A stretch of DNA of 64,000 bases from Lucifuga dentata (GCA_014773175.1 VXCM01004967.1:56390-120389); one strand, 5' to 3'; positions 33,183-45,178 are shown, counted from the first letter of the stretch. Made by a program: numbers and translations. The notes: generated by a model not told the origin, from the sequence alone.

Positions 33183-34306
33183 TACCGTATATATTCGAGT
33201 ATAGTTGACCCTCTGATTTTGACCTCCAAATTTAGACTTTTAAAGAAACCCGTATATAAGCCGACCCCCTGATGTTGTTCCATCAATTTATTTGCTAAAC
33301 AAGCAAATTACCTTTATTTCTGAGTATTGTCATAGTATTCCTGTGATTTTCTGAAAATAATCCACGTACTGGTGTAGCACATCAGATTAAGCTCCCGCCA
33401 AACTACACCTGGGTATAGTTTGGTCTAGGGCAAAATATACCTCGGGGTATAAACCAGCCTGGGCTATTTTATACCCCGGGCTATATTTTGGCCTAGACTA
33501 AACTATACTCCACTAGTCCAGATTATTCCCCCTTGTATTTTAAAAAATAACATGTCACTGCAACATAGACTTTTTGATAAATTCAGGGATCGCTTATTTG
33601 AACCAAGCCAATCCTATATTTTATTCAGCTCATGATTCATTGTAGTCTGCACTTGATTAGTTTGTAACAGCATTTAAACGATTAAAATTATGTATTGTAG
33701 TGGATAAGACTGTGTAATCAGTGTGTGAAATAAAATCAAAAACTTAATACTGTATCCTTGAATATTTTGTGTCTGAGTGTGGGGGTATAATCTGGCCTTG
33801 TGAATATGAAACAGCCTAGCCTAAATAAAACCCCAGGGTATAAACTGGACAAGCCCAGAATATGCCAAGGTATAAAACAGGCTAGCCCACTTTAACCCCG
33901 GGGATAGTCTGGGCAGGGGGTATATCTTGGGCTGTTCNTATAAAACAGGCTAGCCCACTTTAACCCCGGGGATAGTCTGGGCAGGGGGTATATCTTGGGC
34001 TGTTCCCAGTACCGATAAACATGAGATTTACTGTATTTTAGCAGCTGATTACCATAACTGACCAATCACAACAGGACTTACTGGCCGCTGCAAAATGTGC
34101 TGATAAGATGTTTAGTCAGGGAATACATCATTCTAAGGTATTTAAAACTATTTCCCATGAGTAGTGGTAATGGGTAGTATTTCCACCCCTGGAAATTTCC
34201 TTCTCTGGGTTCAAATTTGAATTTCTTGAATAAGCTGACCCCTGATTTGCTTTGTGAAATTTGGTAATAAAAACTCGGTTTATACTGGAGTATACTGTAT
34301 ATGGTA
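33183..34306. mobile_element. TIR element (TACCGTATATA ends) with internal GGTATA-rich array
   Basis: The left end TACCGTATATATTCGAGTAT is matched by the right end 'TACTGGAGTATACTGTATATGGTA' in reverse complement. Subterminal 'TATATAAGCCGACCCCCTGA' at the left corresponds to 'AATAAGCTGACCCCTGATTT' at the right. No transposase frame. The target duplication is unclear, so superfamily is open. Confidence 0.6.
33390..34012. repeat. Degenerate GGTATA/CCGGG palindromic motif cluster
   Basis: Motifs such as 'ACCTCGGGGTATAAACC', 'ATACCCCGGGCTAT', 'CCCCAGGGTATAAACTGG' and 'AACCCCGGGGATAGTCTGGG' recur in both orientations. A 67-base assembly duplication flanks the N at 33938. Confidence 0.6.
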
Positions 34307-35377
34307 ACTGAAAGCAGCAACATTGCCATCAGAGAGACACATTAAAGGTTTTTTTAAAAAATAAAGTTTCATATGGCTGCTATAGCAACAGCATTTGACT
34401 AATTCGTCCTAAAAGTTTACTCTCAGTCATTTTGGATGAGCCTGGAGCATCCCACAACATTTTGGTGCATTTTTTTCTTTCATGATAACTGTATTAAATT
34501 TTTATCAAATTTATTGAAAGAAATAATGAAAATTAAGCCAAAATGTAAACAAACATAAATTATCACAACAATATTGGGATTCTAAACCTTAGTGTTGCCA
34601 TATTTCGTTTTGAAGTTTTACTTATGAAGATTCAGGTCATGATCATGGGTTGTACATTTAAACAAAACTAAAATTAAAAAACACTGATTCACTGGTATCT
34701 TCTGCAACAAACGTAGTTTCCTCGAGTCTGATTTAATTTTATACCATTCAACACACACACACACACACACACAGAGAGCATGGAATGTGAGCTCATTTGC
34801 TTTAAGAATTGCACATATAAAAGCAGCATGAAAGACAGAATATGAGATATTCTAATGAAAAAGCAGCAGATGTATTTGAAAAAAATACAAACGTACAAAA
34901 TAACACATGAAACATCGAGTCACGCTCTTATAAATGCAATCAAACGTAATTCAAACCCATTTTGCACATTTCAGAGTCTCTGTTTCACATTAAACACACA
35001 GATCTTAAAGCAGCAGATGAAATTTCTTGTACAGGTTCTTAAAAGCTTTGAGACTGATTTATATTCATTAACATCACACACACACGACACGTATACTGAC
35101 ACTCATTACACACCCTGAAATGTTATGATGAGGACTCTTTTTGTTTTGTACTCAAAAGATTACACGATGTACCATGACATAAATTTCCAGCTCTCACAGC
35201 AAATAATTTTGATATGTAATTTTACTTCATATATTATAATTAGTGAAAAACAGCAATATTTTATATTATTGCACTGCACTATAAAAGTATAACTCTTTGG
35301 TTTATTTTGTACACACAGTTGAAACACAAAACATGTCACTGCATTAAACTAAAGCTGTGACCCTTATAGGTTGCAGC
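34307..35377. other. No gene seen
   Basis: AT-rich sequence. Short AC run at about 34749-34773. Confidence 0.5.
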
Positions 35378-36502
35378 CAGGGTTAGGAGGGTTACTTAAA
35401 CATGTCATCTGGTACAGTAACTTATTACCTGCTAAAAAATGTAATCAGTAACATAATCAAACCACTGCAATATTAAAGTAATGTAACTTCATTACTTTCC
35501 ATTACTTTTGGATTACTTCAATCAATAAGATGAGTTTTATATATTTTATATAGATTTTTATTGAAGCATAATCTGTAAAACAACAGAACAACGTAAGATA
35601 ACCTTTGGAAAGAAAATGGGGTCAAAAAAAGAAAATTCAGACAGTAGGCCTTCCATTTCTAAATTAAATTATAGGTTTACAGAATAGTACAGTTAATAAA
35701 GCAAAAATAAAAGCTGGTGGTTTTTATAAAGTAAAAACAAAATTCTCTAAATTTTTTGTACCTGGATTAAGAGCATCCACAGTATTTTTTAACAATTCAG
35801 AAGCTAAAAAAAAAAGATGCTAATTGATTGTTGTGGTGTTGCTACGACCTACAGTAGTTTCCTTTTTGTTTTGGTTCAATAAATTGCCAAACAGCCATCT
35901 CTCTGTGCTTCGAGAGTCATAGTATATTCAAATGCTGGCTAATGTTAGCTTTGGCTAATGTTGGCTTTGGCTACCTGGTTTCTGTGTAGCTAGCATAGCG
36001 GTTGGTCTTACCTGCAAATGTTTCTTTGNTGGCTTTGGCTACCTGGTTTCTGTGTAGCTAGCATAGCGGTTGGTCTTACCTGCAAATGTTTCTTTGGATT
36101 ATATGTGTTTTTTGGATGCTGACTGTATTTTCACAGCTGAAAAGTGTACACTGCACTGTGATGTTATTCCCCTTTTCTGCCTTAAAGACAAAATAATGGC
36201 AAAATTTCCACGCTGTGAAAGCATTTTTTTTTTTTTTTTTANTTTTTTTTTTTTTTTTACTGGCATCCATGGTACTGGTAAACAAAAGAGTGGCATTGAG
36301 CGAGACGTTACGTGCGCCTGCATGTGCTTGGCAGAAAATTATTTTCAAGCGTAATCCTGATAGTAATCCCCATTTTTTTTTACTATATGGATAATCCAAT
36401 TACTCTTCTTTCTCTGTAACTGTGACGGAAGTTACATTTTTGTTTTTTTGTATCCTGATTACATAATGCCGCTTACATGTATTCTGTTACTACCCAAGTC
36501 TG
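35378..36502. mobile_element. hAT-like nonautonomous element
   Basis: The ends read CAGGGTTAGGAGGGTTACTT and, reverse-complemented, CAGACTTGGGTAGTAACAGA. Both are followed by GTAAC/GTAAT-rich sequence, a layout typical of a common fish hAT-type element. The 8-bp flanks GTTGCAGC and GCTGCAAC agree at 6 of 8 positions, and they are also exact reverse complements of each other. A 67-base assembly duplication (N at 36029) and a poly-T with N (about 36242) lie inside. Confidence 0.5.
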
Positions 36503-36555
36503 GCTGCAACGTCCATTATGCCCAACAGAAGAACAGATGTTCTATCCTGAGAGTG

Positions 36556-36765
36556 TTAAAGTGGCGATCATCCATGTTTGAGCCCAATATATACAACCTG
36601 CATATAAGTTATGTAACTGACAACTAATTTCCAAAACCTAAAACCGTTTATTTTAGTTTCCTGTTATTTTTTCAAATCCCCAATATTTCAAAATCAAATA
36701 TTCTGGTGATACACCCACCTTAAAATTCAATGTTTCACCTTCCAACAATCCAGCTATTAATCTGT
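36556..36765 (-). mobile_element. Family A fragment, copy 7
   Basis: One terminal arm only: TTAAAGTGGCGATCATCCAT, 'TTTGAGCCCAATATATACAA', 'ATACACCCACCTTAAAATTC'. Truncated at about 36765. Confidence 0.75.
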
Positions 36766-37049
36766 CCTCCTCCATGTTGTCTTTATAATTTTGGTCCCAT
36801 TTTATCACACAGGACGGCATTCTGTGACACAAAAACAATCAGACGACCCTCCATGTTGACTGTTTTGAGTGTGACGTTACCAGCAAATGACACTTTAATT
36901 GGTCAAATGCGTTGTTTTTAAGACAAAAAGTTGGAAAGACCGACTGTGGTTGATGTGAAAGGCTCCATTAACAAGGCGTGAGTATGAAAAATATTACTAA
37001 CATGGAAATTCATTCATTTCATTCATCCATTATCCTCTGCTTATCCGGG

Positions 37050-37436
37050 TCAAGGTCGCGGTGGCAGCAGACTAAGCAGACCGGCCCACATTTCCCTGTC
37101 CCCGGCCAGGCCCTCGAACTCCTCCTGGGGGACTCTGAGGTGTTCCCAGGCCAGCCAGGAGACATAATCCCTCCAGCGTGTCCTGGGTCTTCCCCGGGGC
37201 CTCTTCCCAGTTGGACGTGCCTGGAAGACCTCCCTAGGGAGTCGACCAGGGGTCATCCTTATTAGGTGCCCAAACCACCTTGACTGACTCCTTTCAATGC
37301 AGAAGAGCAGCGGCTCTACTCCGAGTCCCTCCCGGATATCTGAGCTTCTCACCCTGTCCCTGAGAGTGAGCCCAGACACCCTACAGAGGAACTTCATTTC
37401 CTCCACTTGTATCTGTGATCTTGTCCTTTCGGTCAC
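37050..37436 (-). pseudogene. LINE ORF C-terminal segment, 128 codons
   Basis: C-terminal part of the same LINE protein: MTERTRSQIQVEEMKFLCRV, then RSRWFGHLIRM-type sequence (here SQSRWFGHLIRMTPGRLP) and RPRGRPRTRWRDYVSWLAW. This arrangement follows RT in these elements. It is separated from the RT frame by the duplicated assembly segment at 37408-37540, so whether it was originally continuous cannot be read here. Confidence 0.75.
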
Positions 37437-37549
37437 TACCCAGAGCTCATGACCATAGGTGAGGATAGGAATNCTTGTATCTGTGATCTTGTCCTTTCGG
37501 TCACTACCCAGAGCTCATGACCATAGGTGAGGATAGGAATGCAGATTGA

Positions 37550-38659
37550 TCAGTAAATTGAGAGCCTCGCCTTCTGGCTCAACTCCCTCTTCACCATGAC
37601 GGTCCGGTACAGGACCTCAGATGCTGCACCAATCCATCTATCAATCTCACGCTCCATCCTACCCTCACTCGTGAACAAGACCCCGAGATACTTAAACTCC
37701 TCCGTCAGAGGTAGTGACTCCCCTCTAACCTGGAGGGAACAGTCCACCTTTTTCCTACAGAGCACCATGGTCTCAGACTTGGAGATGCTGATTCTCATCC
37801 CAGTCGCTTCACACTCAGCCTCAAACCTGCTCAGTGCGCATCGAAGGTCACTGTCTGATGAAGCCAGCACATCATCTGCAAAAAGCAGAGATGCAATTCT
37901 GAGGTCACCAAACTGGACACCCTCCAATTCCTGACTGCGCCTTGAAATCCTGTTCACGAAAATCACAAACAGGATTGGTGGCAAGGGGCAGCCCTGGCGG
38001 AGTCCAACGCCCACCGAAAACAGGTCTGACTTAGTGCCGAGGATGCGGACACAGCTCTGGCTTTGGTTGTACAGGGACCAGATAGCCCATGTCAACAAAC
38101 TCTGTACCCCATACTCCTGCAGCACCCCCCACAGGACACCTCGAGGGACATGGTCGTAGGCCTTTTCCAGGTCCACAAAACACATGTAGACTGGTTGGGC
38201 ATACTCCCAAGCCCCCTCTAGTATCCGTGCGAGGGTGAAAAGCTGGTCCACAGTTCCACGACCAGGACGGAACCTGCATTGCTCCTCCTGGATTTGAGAT
38301 TCAACTATCGATCTAAGTCTTCTTTCCAGCACCCCTGCATAGGCTTTCCCGGGAAGGCTGAGAAGCATGATCCCTTGATAGTTGGAACACACCCTCCGGT
38401 CCCCCTTTTTAAAAACGGGGACCACCACCCTGGTCTGCCACTCCAAGACTACTGACCCAGACCTCCATGCAATGTTGCACAGGTGTGTCAACCATGACAG
38501 CCCCACAACATCCAGAGACTTCAGCATCTTGGGTCGGATCTCGTCCACTCCTGGTGATTTGCCACTGCGGAGCTTTTTAACTACCTCAGTGACCTCCACC
38601 AGAGAGATGGTCACCAATCCACCCGAGTCCTCCATCTCTGCCTCCCCTGTGGAGGGCAT
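37550..38659 (-). pseudogene. LINE reverse transcriptase, 369 codons
   Basis: RT domain with KSPGVDEIRPKMLKSL, VVVPVFKKGDRRVCSNYQG, CRFRPGRGTVDQLFTL, motif A FVDLEKAYDHVPRGVLW (Asp163), motif B GLRQGCPLPPILFV, motif C LLFADDVLASS (Asp262 and Asp263) and the following EFKYLGVLFTSEG. All three catalytic aspartates are present. RT copies the element RNA at a nicked target. The frame continues beyond both ends in other frames, so the complete protein is interrupted and I list it as a pseudogene. Minor losses (for example, one hydrophobic residue after ADD) fit a decayed copy. Confidence 0.85.
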
Positions 38660-38681
38660 GGAAGCCTGGTTAAGGAGTTCC

Positions 38682-39235
38682 TCAAAGTGCTTCTTCCACC
38701 GCCCGACAATATCCCCAGTCCGGGTGAGTAGCTCTCCGCCCCTGCTGTAAAACAGATTGAGCTATGAACCTCCCATTCGTCCTGAGTCGTCTGACAGTTT
38801 GCCAGAACAGTTTTGAGGCCAATCGAAAGTCATTTTCCATGGTCTCCCCAAACTCCTCCCACACCCGAGTTTTTGCTTCCGCAACCGCTGAGGCTGCAGT
38901 TCTTCTGGCCTGCCGGTACCTGTCAGCCGATTCTAGAGTCCCCTGTGCCAGCCAGGCATGAAAGGCCTCTTTCTGGCTTCCCTCACTGCTGGCATCCACC
39001 GCTGGCATCCACCAGCGGATTCTTGGGTTGCTGCCACGACAGGCACCAAGGCACCAACAACCTTCTGGCCACAGCTCAAAACAGCTGCTTCAACAATGGA
39101 GGCTTTGAACAGGGTCCACTCAGACTCCATGTCCCCAGCCTCCCTCAGAATGCAGGGAGTGAAGTTCTTTCGGAGGTGGGAGTTGAAGATCATCTGGACG
39201 GGTTCTTCCACCAAACATTCCCAGCAGATCCTCAC
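38682..39235 (-). pseudogene. LINE region between endonuclease and RT, frame-broken
   Basis: Two overlapping frames (38933-39235 and 38682-39008) give the helical linker that precedes RT in this LINE: HAWLAQGTLESADRYRQARR, TRVWEEFGETMENDF, LFWQTVRRLRT. A 12-base repeat (CCGCTGGCATCCA) near 38997-39012 coincides with the frame change. The apurinic endonuclease domain upstream is absent. Confidence 0.7.
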
Positions 39236-39458
39236 AACTCATTTGGGTCTTCCTGGTCTGTTCGGTGGCCTCCCCCACCATCTGTCCCAACTCACCACCA
39301 GGTGGTGATCAGTTGACAGTTGATCAGTTGGACACTCGGGTAAAGAGAGGGGCAGAGCTGNCCAGGTGGTGATCAGTTGACAGTTGATCAGTTGGACACT
39401 CGGGTAAAGAGAGGGGCAGAGCTGTCAACTGATCACCACCTGGTGGTGAACATGGAAA

Positions 39459-40607
39459 ATATTTGCACAAATTATTTGCCTCTGATGTGTAAAGGTCTTA
39501 ATTCCGAGTTCCAATATAAGTAGCAAGATCCTTTTTTTTTTTTNTGATGTGTAAAGGTCTTAATTCCGAGTTCCAATATAAGTAGCAAGATCCTTTTTTT
39601 TTTTTGCTTTGTTGTGCACAAAAGCAAGTTTTTAAACATAAAAGCTCATATTTGACCAATTAGAGGTGATGGGTCTTGCGTGCTCGACCCTGCAGCCAAT
39701 GAACCATCGTTGAGTACTTAGCATGCTGAAGTACAACCTATATACTGGCTCAGGAACCAAAATGTATCCTGACTGCTTGATGAGAAACAAAGGAAAAGTT
39801 TCTGAGTTCTTTTTTCTGAGCTGAAACACTGTTTTTGTTGTTATAAACGTTGGGATTTTATAGCCCAAACTTTGTCATCCTGCCTCATGAAAATTTGTTT
39901 TACGGTGCAGCTTTTTAGGCGGCAAACGGTAAAATCCATCTAACACGTTTTAGGGTCTCCACTTTTCCCATTTAAAAAGCAAAAAAAGCAAATCGGCTGA
40001 TAATTTTCTCTTCTGCAAAAATCCCGAAATTCTATTCTCGCTCAGATTTTCAGACTGTTTGGCCTTATTGGGGTGTTACTTTTCCACACACGCACACACA
40101 AATGTATAGAAATGCACACTTTAACACACACACCATCACGTAAAGCCTGATCCTGCGTGACTTTCTGCTCCGTGTGTGGAGGTCAGCTGAAGCCTGCATG
40201 AGCCTTTGATTTAATGCAGGAGGCTGCAGGGCCAGATTAAACCATAACTCAACACTTTGGGATGTGGCACAGATATGCATGAGGCAAACACACACGCACA
40301 CACACACACCAACACACATACACACACAAGCAGGAGCTTCACTTTCACCTATGGCAAATAAAGTACATCACAGCTGAGCTAATTTCGTCTCTTTTACTTC
40401 CTTCCATCCTTAACTCCTTTCTTTCTTCCCTTTATTCTTTCACTCTAACCTCCCTCATTTTTCTTGTACACAATAAACTTAATAAATCATTACAGATAAA
40501 ATGCATCACAGGCTAAAATTAAACTATAACTCAGTACCTTAGTGCCTTATAAAGTAAAATCAACTGTAGATTTACAAAATGCATAAACAGACGAGTGCAT
40601 GTGCGTG

Positions 40608-40647
<40 letters not shown>

Positions 40648-40884
40648 AACAAATTTGTACTGAAACAGTTAAGTAGGTAATCTAGGTAATCTGATTGCAT
40701 ATTATTCAGAGCATTCTATGGTTTCATTCACAATTAGTATCAATTTCTCCATCATTATAGTTGCCTTTCCTCCTTCCCTTCCTTCCTGATTCATTACTAA
40801 AGTGTGTGTACCATATTCTACTGTGTGGATTCCCTGTTTCACAGAGTTGGTATCAATAAACTTCAAGTTCAACTTCAGCCTTAC
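39459..40884. other. No gene; assembly duplication and AC runs
   Basis: A duplication of about 60 bases around the N at 39544. AC runs at about 40264-40328 and 40605-40645. Otherwise single-copy-looking. Confidence 0.5.
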
Positions 40885-41215
40885 ATGGAAAAAATGATGG
40901 AAGGAAGAAAAGCAGTAACTTCCTCTAATTAATGGCAGCTTGAGTGTTACAAACTGTCGTTCTTCTGCCTGTTGGTGATTGGCTAATTAGCATCAGATTA
41001 GCATCAAAACAATTAGTGATTAATTCATTAATTGATCCACAGAAAATGAATAAACAAGTTGTTTTCAAAGTNCAAAACAATTAGTGATTAATTCATTAAT
41101 TGATCCACAGAAAATGAATAAACAAGTTGTTTTCAAAGTTATTAATACAAATATAAATTTTAGTCAGTTACCAAGTAAAAATGCCAAATATCTGAAGATT
41201 TGTTTTATTCTTATT
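40885..41215 (+). repeat. Family C repeat, copy 1
   Basis: Shares 'AATGATGGAAGGA', 'AGCAGTAACTTCCTCTAAT' and a long exact block from 'AAAACAATTAGTGATTAATT' to 'CTGAAGATTTGTTTT' with the copy at 42706-42945. A 67-base assembly duplication surrounds the N at 41072. Confidence 0.75.
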
Positions 41216-41299
41216 TCTTTATTTTTAAACTTATATTTAGACAAAACAACAAATCTAAAGATGTCAACTTGTTTTCTCGGAACATGTGATGGATGTGTC

Positions 41300-41341
41300 A
41301 CTTTTTTTTTTTTTTTTTTTTNTTTTTTTTTTTTTTTTTTT
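41300..41341. repeat. Poly-T with N
   Basis: About 40 T with a single N. Confidence 0.95.
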
Positions 41342-41351
41342 GACATTGTGG

Positions 41352-42095
41352 ACTAACATCTCTAGAACCTGGCACCGTATGAAGTTGAAATTCAGCAGGT
41401 TTATTGTTCAGGAACTAAGGACATGCAGTTTTGTGTGTAAAGTTGTTTGGATGAGCAGTTCTTGAATTGAGCCGTGCCGATAAAAAGTAATCCACGTGGC
41501 AGGATATGCTCCTGGCACAGCAGCATACGCTCCAGTCCAGTGCCATGGTCTCAACCTGACTCCATACAGCAAAGAAAGTGAGCTCACAAGGACGTGCAAA
41601 AGTTGTTTGAGAAGTTGAAGTTGTTTTGATGGCGTTGTGCAAGTAAAAAGTAGTTATGTTTCACTATATTGGAAGCTCAACTTTATGTTGTACTGGAGCT
41701 AACAATAGCTAACAATGCTACCAGCAGATAATTCTGTTGTTCGCAAACCAAGATAGCTAGCATTGCTAACCTACAATAGCCATGCTGCTACTGTTGTTAG
41801 CCACCAAATGAAACTATGCCAACGTGATATTATCTACAGTTACAGATTAATGGTTAGTTGTTGAATACTGAAGGGAAACATGATTATAAGACTTTATGAA
41901 GTTCTAGTTTAGTATGAAGGGATAAGCAGCGCACACCAAAGTCTGGCCCTTTCCAAATACGCACGTTTTCAACAGTCACCGCAAACAAAGCTACCTCACG
42001 AAAATGTGCAGAACAAAATTATGGCAGGCTGCGGCACGCACCATAAAGTCCGGCCTGTTCCCAACAGGCACGTTTTGAACAGACACTGCACTAGT
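41352..42095 (-). repeat. Family B repeat, copy 3, split and with an extra partial unit
   Basis: Minus strand. The 3' part is at 41352-41625 ('AGGTTTATTGTTCAGGAACT'), the 5' part at about 41930-42095 ('ATGGCAGGCTGCGGCACGCA'). Between them lies about 300 bases of unrelated AT-rich sequence. Within the 5' part a segment of about 120 bases ('GTGCGCTGC', 'GAAAACGTGCGTATTT') is a second, diverged copy of the start of the family. Confidence 0.55.
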
Positions 42096-42705
42096 AAACT
42101 TAAATTGCATAACTGTGGACTGCTGCTCACTTAAATAATTCACTACATACAACAGCAAGACAATCTACATGATAATGCACAATATTGAAAACACTAAGCA
42201 ACAAGATGTCACATATGAAAGAAAAGCTAGAAAAAAGAAGAAAATATTTCCCTTTGCTTGTTTTGTGCACTTCTGTGCAGAAAAAGACATTTAGATGAGA
42301 AAAAAAATCAGTTTGAGTTCAGTATGCCTTCAGCTGGGACTGACATTCTTTGTCTCTTGGATGGCAAATAAAAGACATCAAACATGTTTTGATCTTCACA
42401 GAAACCTACTGGAACAATAAAATAAACCTGTGCCCTTCTGACCTGCACGCTGATGCACTGAACTGTACAGATCGGCACGCTTACACCTGATAGCGCTGAT
42501 GCAAAATGTAATTTCATCCCTGAAGTACTGACACTTAGATGACTCATTCGCATGTTAAACATCAGCAGCCTTGAAAGAATGCTCAGGGTGTAAGGGGTTA
42601 ATTGTGTGATGTCTGCATGTAATCATTTCTTCTTCTGCTTACTGTTGCTGAGGTTTAAATGCAGGATGAGGTGCAACATGTTTCGCATGAGGTGCAACAT
42701 GTTTC
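42096..42705. other. No gene seen
   Basis: Single-copy-looking. A 20-base direct repeat (GGTGCAACATGTTTCGCATG) occurs twice at about 42670-42710. Confidence 0.5.
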
Positions 42706-42945
42706 GCATGGAAAAAATGATGGAAGGAGGAAAAGCAGTAACTTCCTCTAATCAGTGGCAGCTTTCTTCTGCCTGTTGGTGATTGGCTGATTAGCATCAG
42801 GTGTGGGCCAAAACAATTAGTGATTAATTCATTAATTGATCCACAGAAAATGAATAAACAAGTTGTTTTCAAAGTTATTAATACAAATATAAATTTTAGT
42901 CAGTTACCAAGTAAAAATGCCAAATATCTGAAGATTTGTTTTTCT
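42706..42945 (+). repeat. Family C repeat, copy 2
   Basis: About 240 bases near-identical to 40885-41215. The last 130 or so appear to match base for base. Confidence 0.75.
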
Positions 42946-43009
42946 GGAGAGACAGTCGACTAAGAATAAGTGAAGCTTTTGTCTAAATCAGAAAATGTGG
43001 GTCGCTGTA

Positions 43010-43066
43010 ATAAAAAAAAAAAAAAAAACNNNNNNNNNNNNNNNNNNNNNNAAAAAAAAAAAAAAT
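43010..43066. other. Assembly gap in poly-A
   Basis: 22 Ns (43030-43051) between two A runs. Confidence 0.97.
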
Positions 43067-43596
43067 CTATTAGCAATTAGCCATGTGGAAAATGTTGCTA
43101 AAATAACAGAGAACTGATGATCTCAGTACAGTTAAAACAGGCAAATTTTCAGCTCTATATTTTCCAGCTTTTAGCTTGCTGTCTTGGATCTCCACACTAT
43201 ATGCAGACTGTAAGGTTCAGTCCCATGGCTCTCTGCAGCCCCTCCACTATAAAACCTACATCCTTGTTTGATGCTTGACGTGTGCTTGAGGGTGCACAGG
43301 TCAGCACATAAACTGATGTCACCAGTGCTTGAAGTGGACAAAAAAGGTGCTAGTACTCTCCTTATCCATGTGCTGGTCACCATTGGTGCATCAGGTCCGG
43401 GGGGTGGGGGGTGACAGAATGAGATCGTGTTGGTCCAGGAGGTCATGTCCTAGAAAATCTACCTTGTTTTCAAAGCTCAATGTTGACAGGTATGTACTGA
43501 GTTCACAATGATTTTTCTCTTATTTAATGTGTGGCACTTTGACCGTGACAATGAAATTTTATTGGCCCCTGTCCTCATCAAAGTTGCCCAAAGTTG
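43067..43596. other. No gene seen
   Basis: Single-copy-looking sequence. Confidence 0.5.
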
Positions 43597-44310
43597 TATA
43601 AAGGCAGTCCCCGACTTACAAACATCCAACTTACGAACAACCCATACTTATGAACCGACCTCCATAAAGCCTATTAAATTAAAAATTTGAGTTACATACG
43701 ATGTTCAGGCCTTTTCTAGCTTTCTGGGGGCCCTATGCAAGATGCTGTTTGGGGACCCCTATTTTGTCAAACTACAATGGAGGGATTCCAAACCCTTTAA
43801 GATGATCCGTGGAGATGCATCAATCTGTTACACTTTAAGAGGAAAACAGGCTAGATTCGTGAAAACCTCTCTCAAATTCAAATTAAACATCTCAAGTTGA
43901 CCCAAGCAAGTTAAACCTACAGAAAATGATAATAAAAGGTAAACAATGAGGCTCCTCTACGTCAATAAATGCAACAGATGCAGCATTTTCCTAAAAAGCA
44001 AAAAGTTTATTTTACATTTTGAAAACAAAGTAAAAATGAAACAAAACTCAAATATAAAAATTATCTACCCACCCACCTAAAACAATAAAAATAAATAAAT
44101 TTAAAAAAATAATAAAGAAGATGTGCCTGCTGCTTGCTGGTCTGCAGGAGAAGAACCCTCTGGCTCTGCTTGGACTGGAATTCCAAAATATTTCAGAATT
44201 GCTCCTGCAAAGACAAAGCTCCTTAGGTTACCAAGCAAAATTGATCATAAGCAAATATTCATATTATATAATATAATTTCAGTTATGTTTCACTAATACA
44301 GAAATTCATA

Positions 44311-44311
<1 letters not shown>

Positions 44312-44377
<66 letters not shown>
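44312..44377. repeat. (TCTA)n microsatellite
   Basis: About 16 pure tetranucleotide units. Confidence 0.97.
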
Positions 44378-45178
44378 CCTTTAAAGCATGCACCTAATTT
44401 CAAAGTTGTCACTTTCAGGCCTTTTCTGCGTTCATCTGCACATTGTACTCTTTGAAGTAATAAAAACGAAGGTAAATTAGTGATATGCACTANTGCGTTC
44501 ATCTGCACATTGTACTCTTTGAAGTAATAAAAACGAAGGTAAATTAGTGATATGCACTATATGACACAGAGGGAATATTTTTGCCTATATTTGCAGGGCA
44601 TTACAAAGTGGACAACTTGTATCTAACTGATGATATGGTCATACCTTGTATTCTTACTGTGGGCAGAACTAGCAGTCATACAGTATAATATAATTTAAAT
44701 TTGCTTTAATTTGTGTTATAATGGTTCTTTTGAATAAAAAAAAAAAATACTACATCAAAAACTTAACTCTGGTGTAGGAATAGAGGCAGGTTTGTTCAAA
44801 TTAGCAAACCACATTGTCACAATAAATATTCTAATAAATGTGGCAAAGACACTGTAACTAAGTCAGCAGAGTTGTCAAGTTACCACAAAATACAATAAGA
44901 GAGAATATGACAATCTTTGTTAACACAGTGATCATTCAAAATTCATACTAGTACCATATGAATAATCCACCTACTACTACTACTACTAATAAATAATAAT
45001 AGGCCTAATAATAATAACTTTTATTTATAAAGCACACTTCACATTATAGGCCTAAAATGACAATTAATCCTAAAGTAATGTTAATGTGGCAAATATTTAA
45101 CAGCATAGGAGGTCTATGACTGAGAGGCGACACTCCTCATTAGCTGAGCTAGCTAACTTATCAATTAGCTGAGGCTAA

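Larger units (their letters stand above)
36999..39458 (-). mobile_element. RTE-like LINE with inverted 5' end and 10-bp target duplication
   Basis: The LINE body lies on the minus strand (39310 down to about 37032) and ends 'GGATAAGCAGAGGATAATGG' plus ATGAATG-type units. At its 5' side a short segment (about 39395-39448) is in the opposite orientation and overlaps the body by about 26 bases. The complete unit is bounded by AACATGGAAA at 36999-37008 and 39449-39458. Two assembly duplications (N at 37473 and 39361) complicate the copy. Clade assignment to RTE rests on the layout and the tail, not on a tree. Confidence 0.8.

Noticed and set aside
39300..39448. Long palindrome as an independent fold-back element
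   Set aside because: Better explained by the inverted 5' end of the LINE, because the target duplication lies outside it, and by the assembly duplication at the N.
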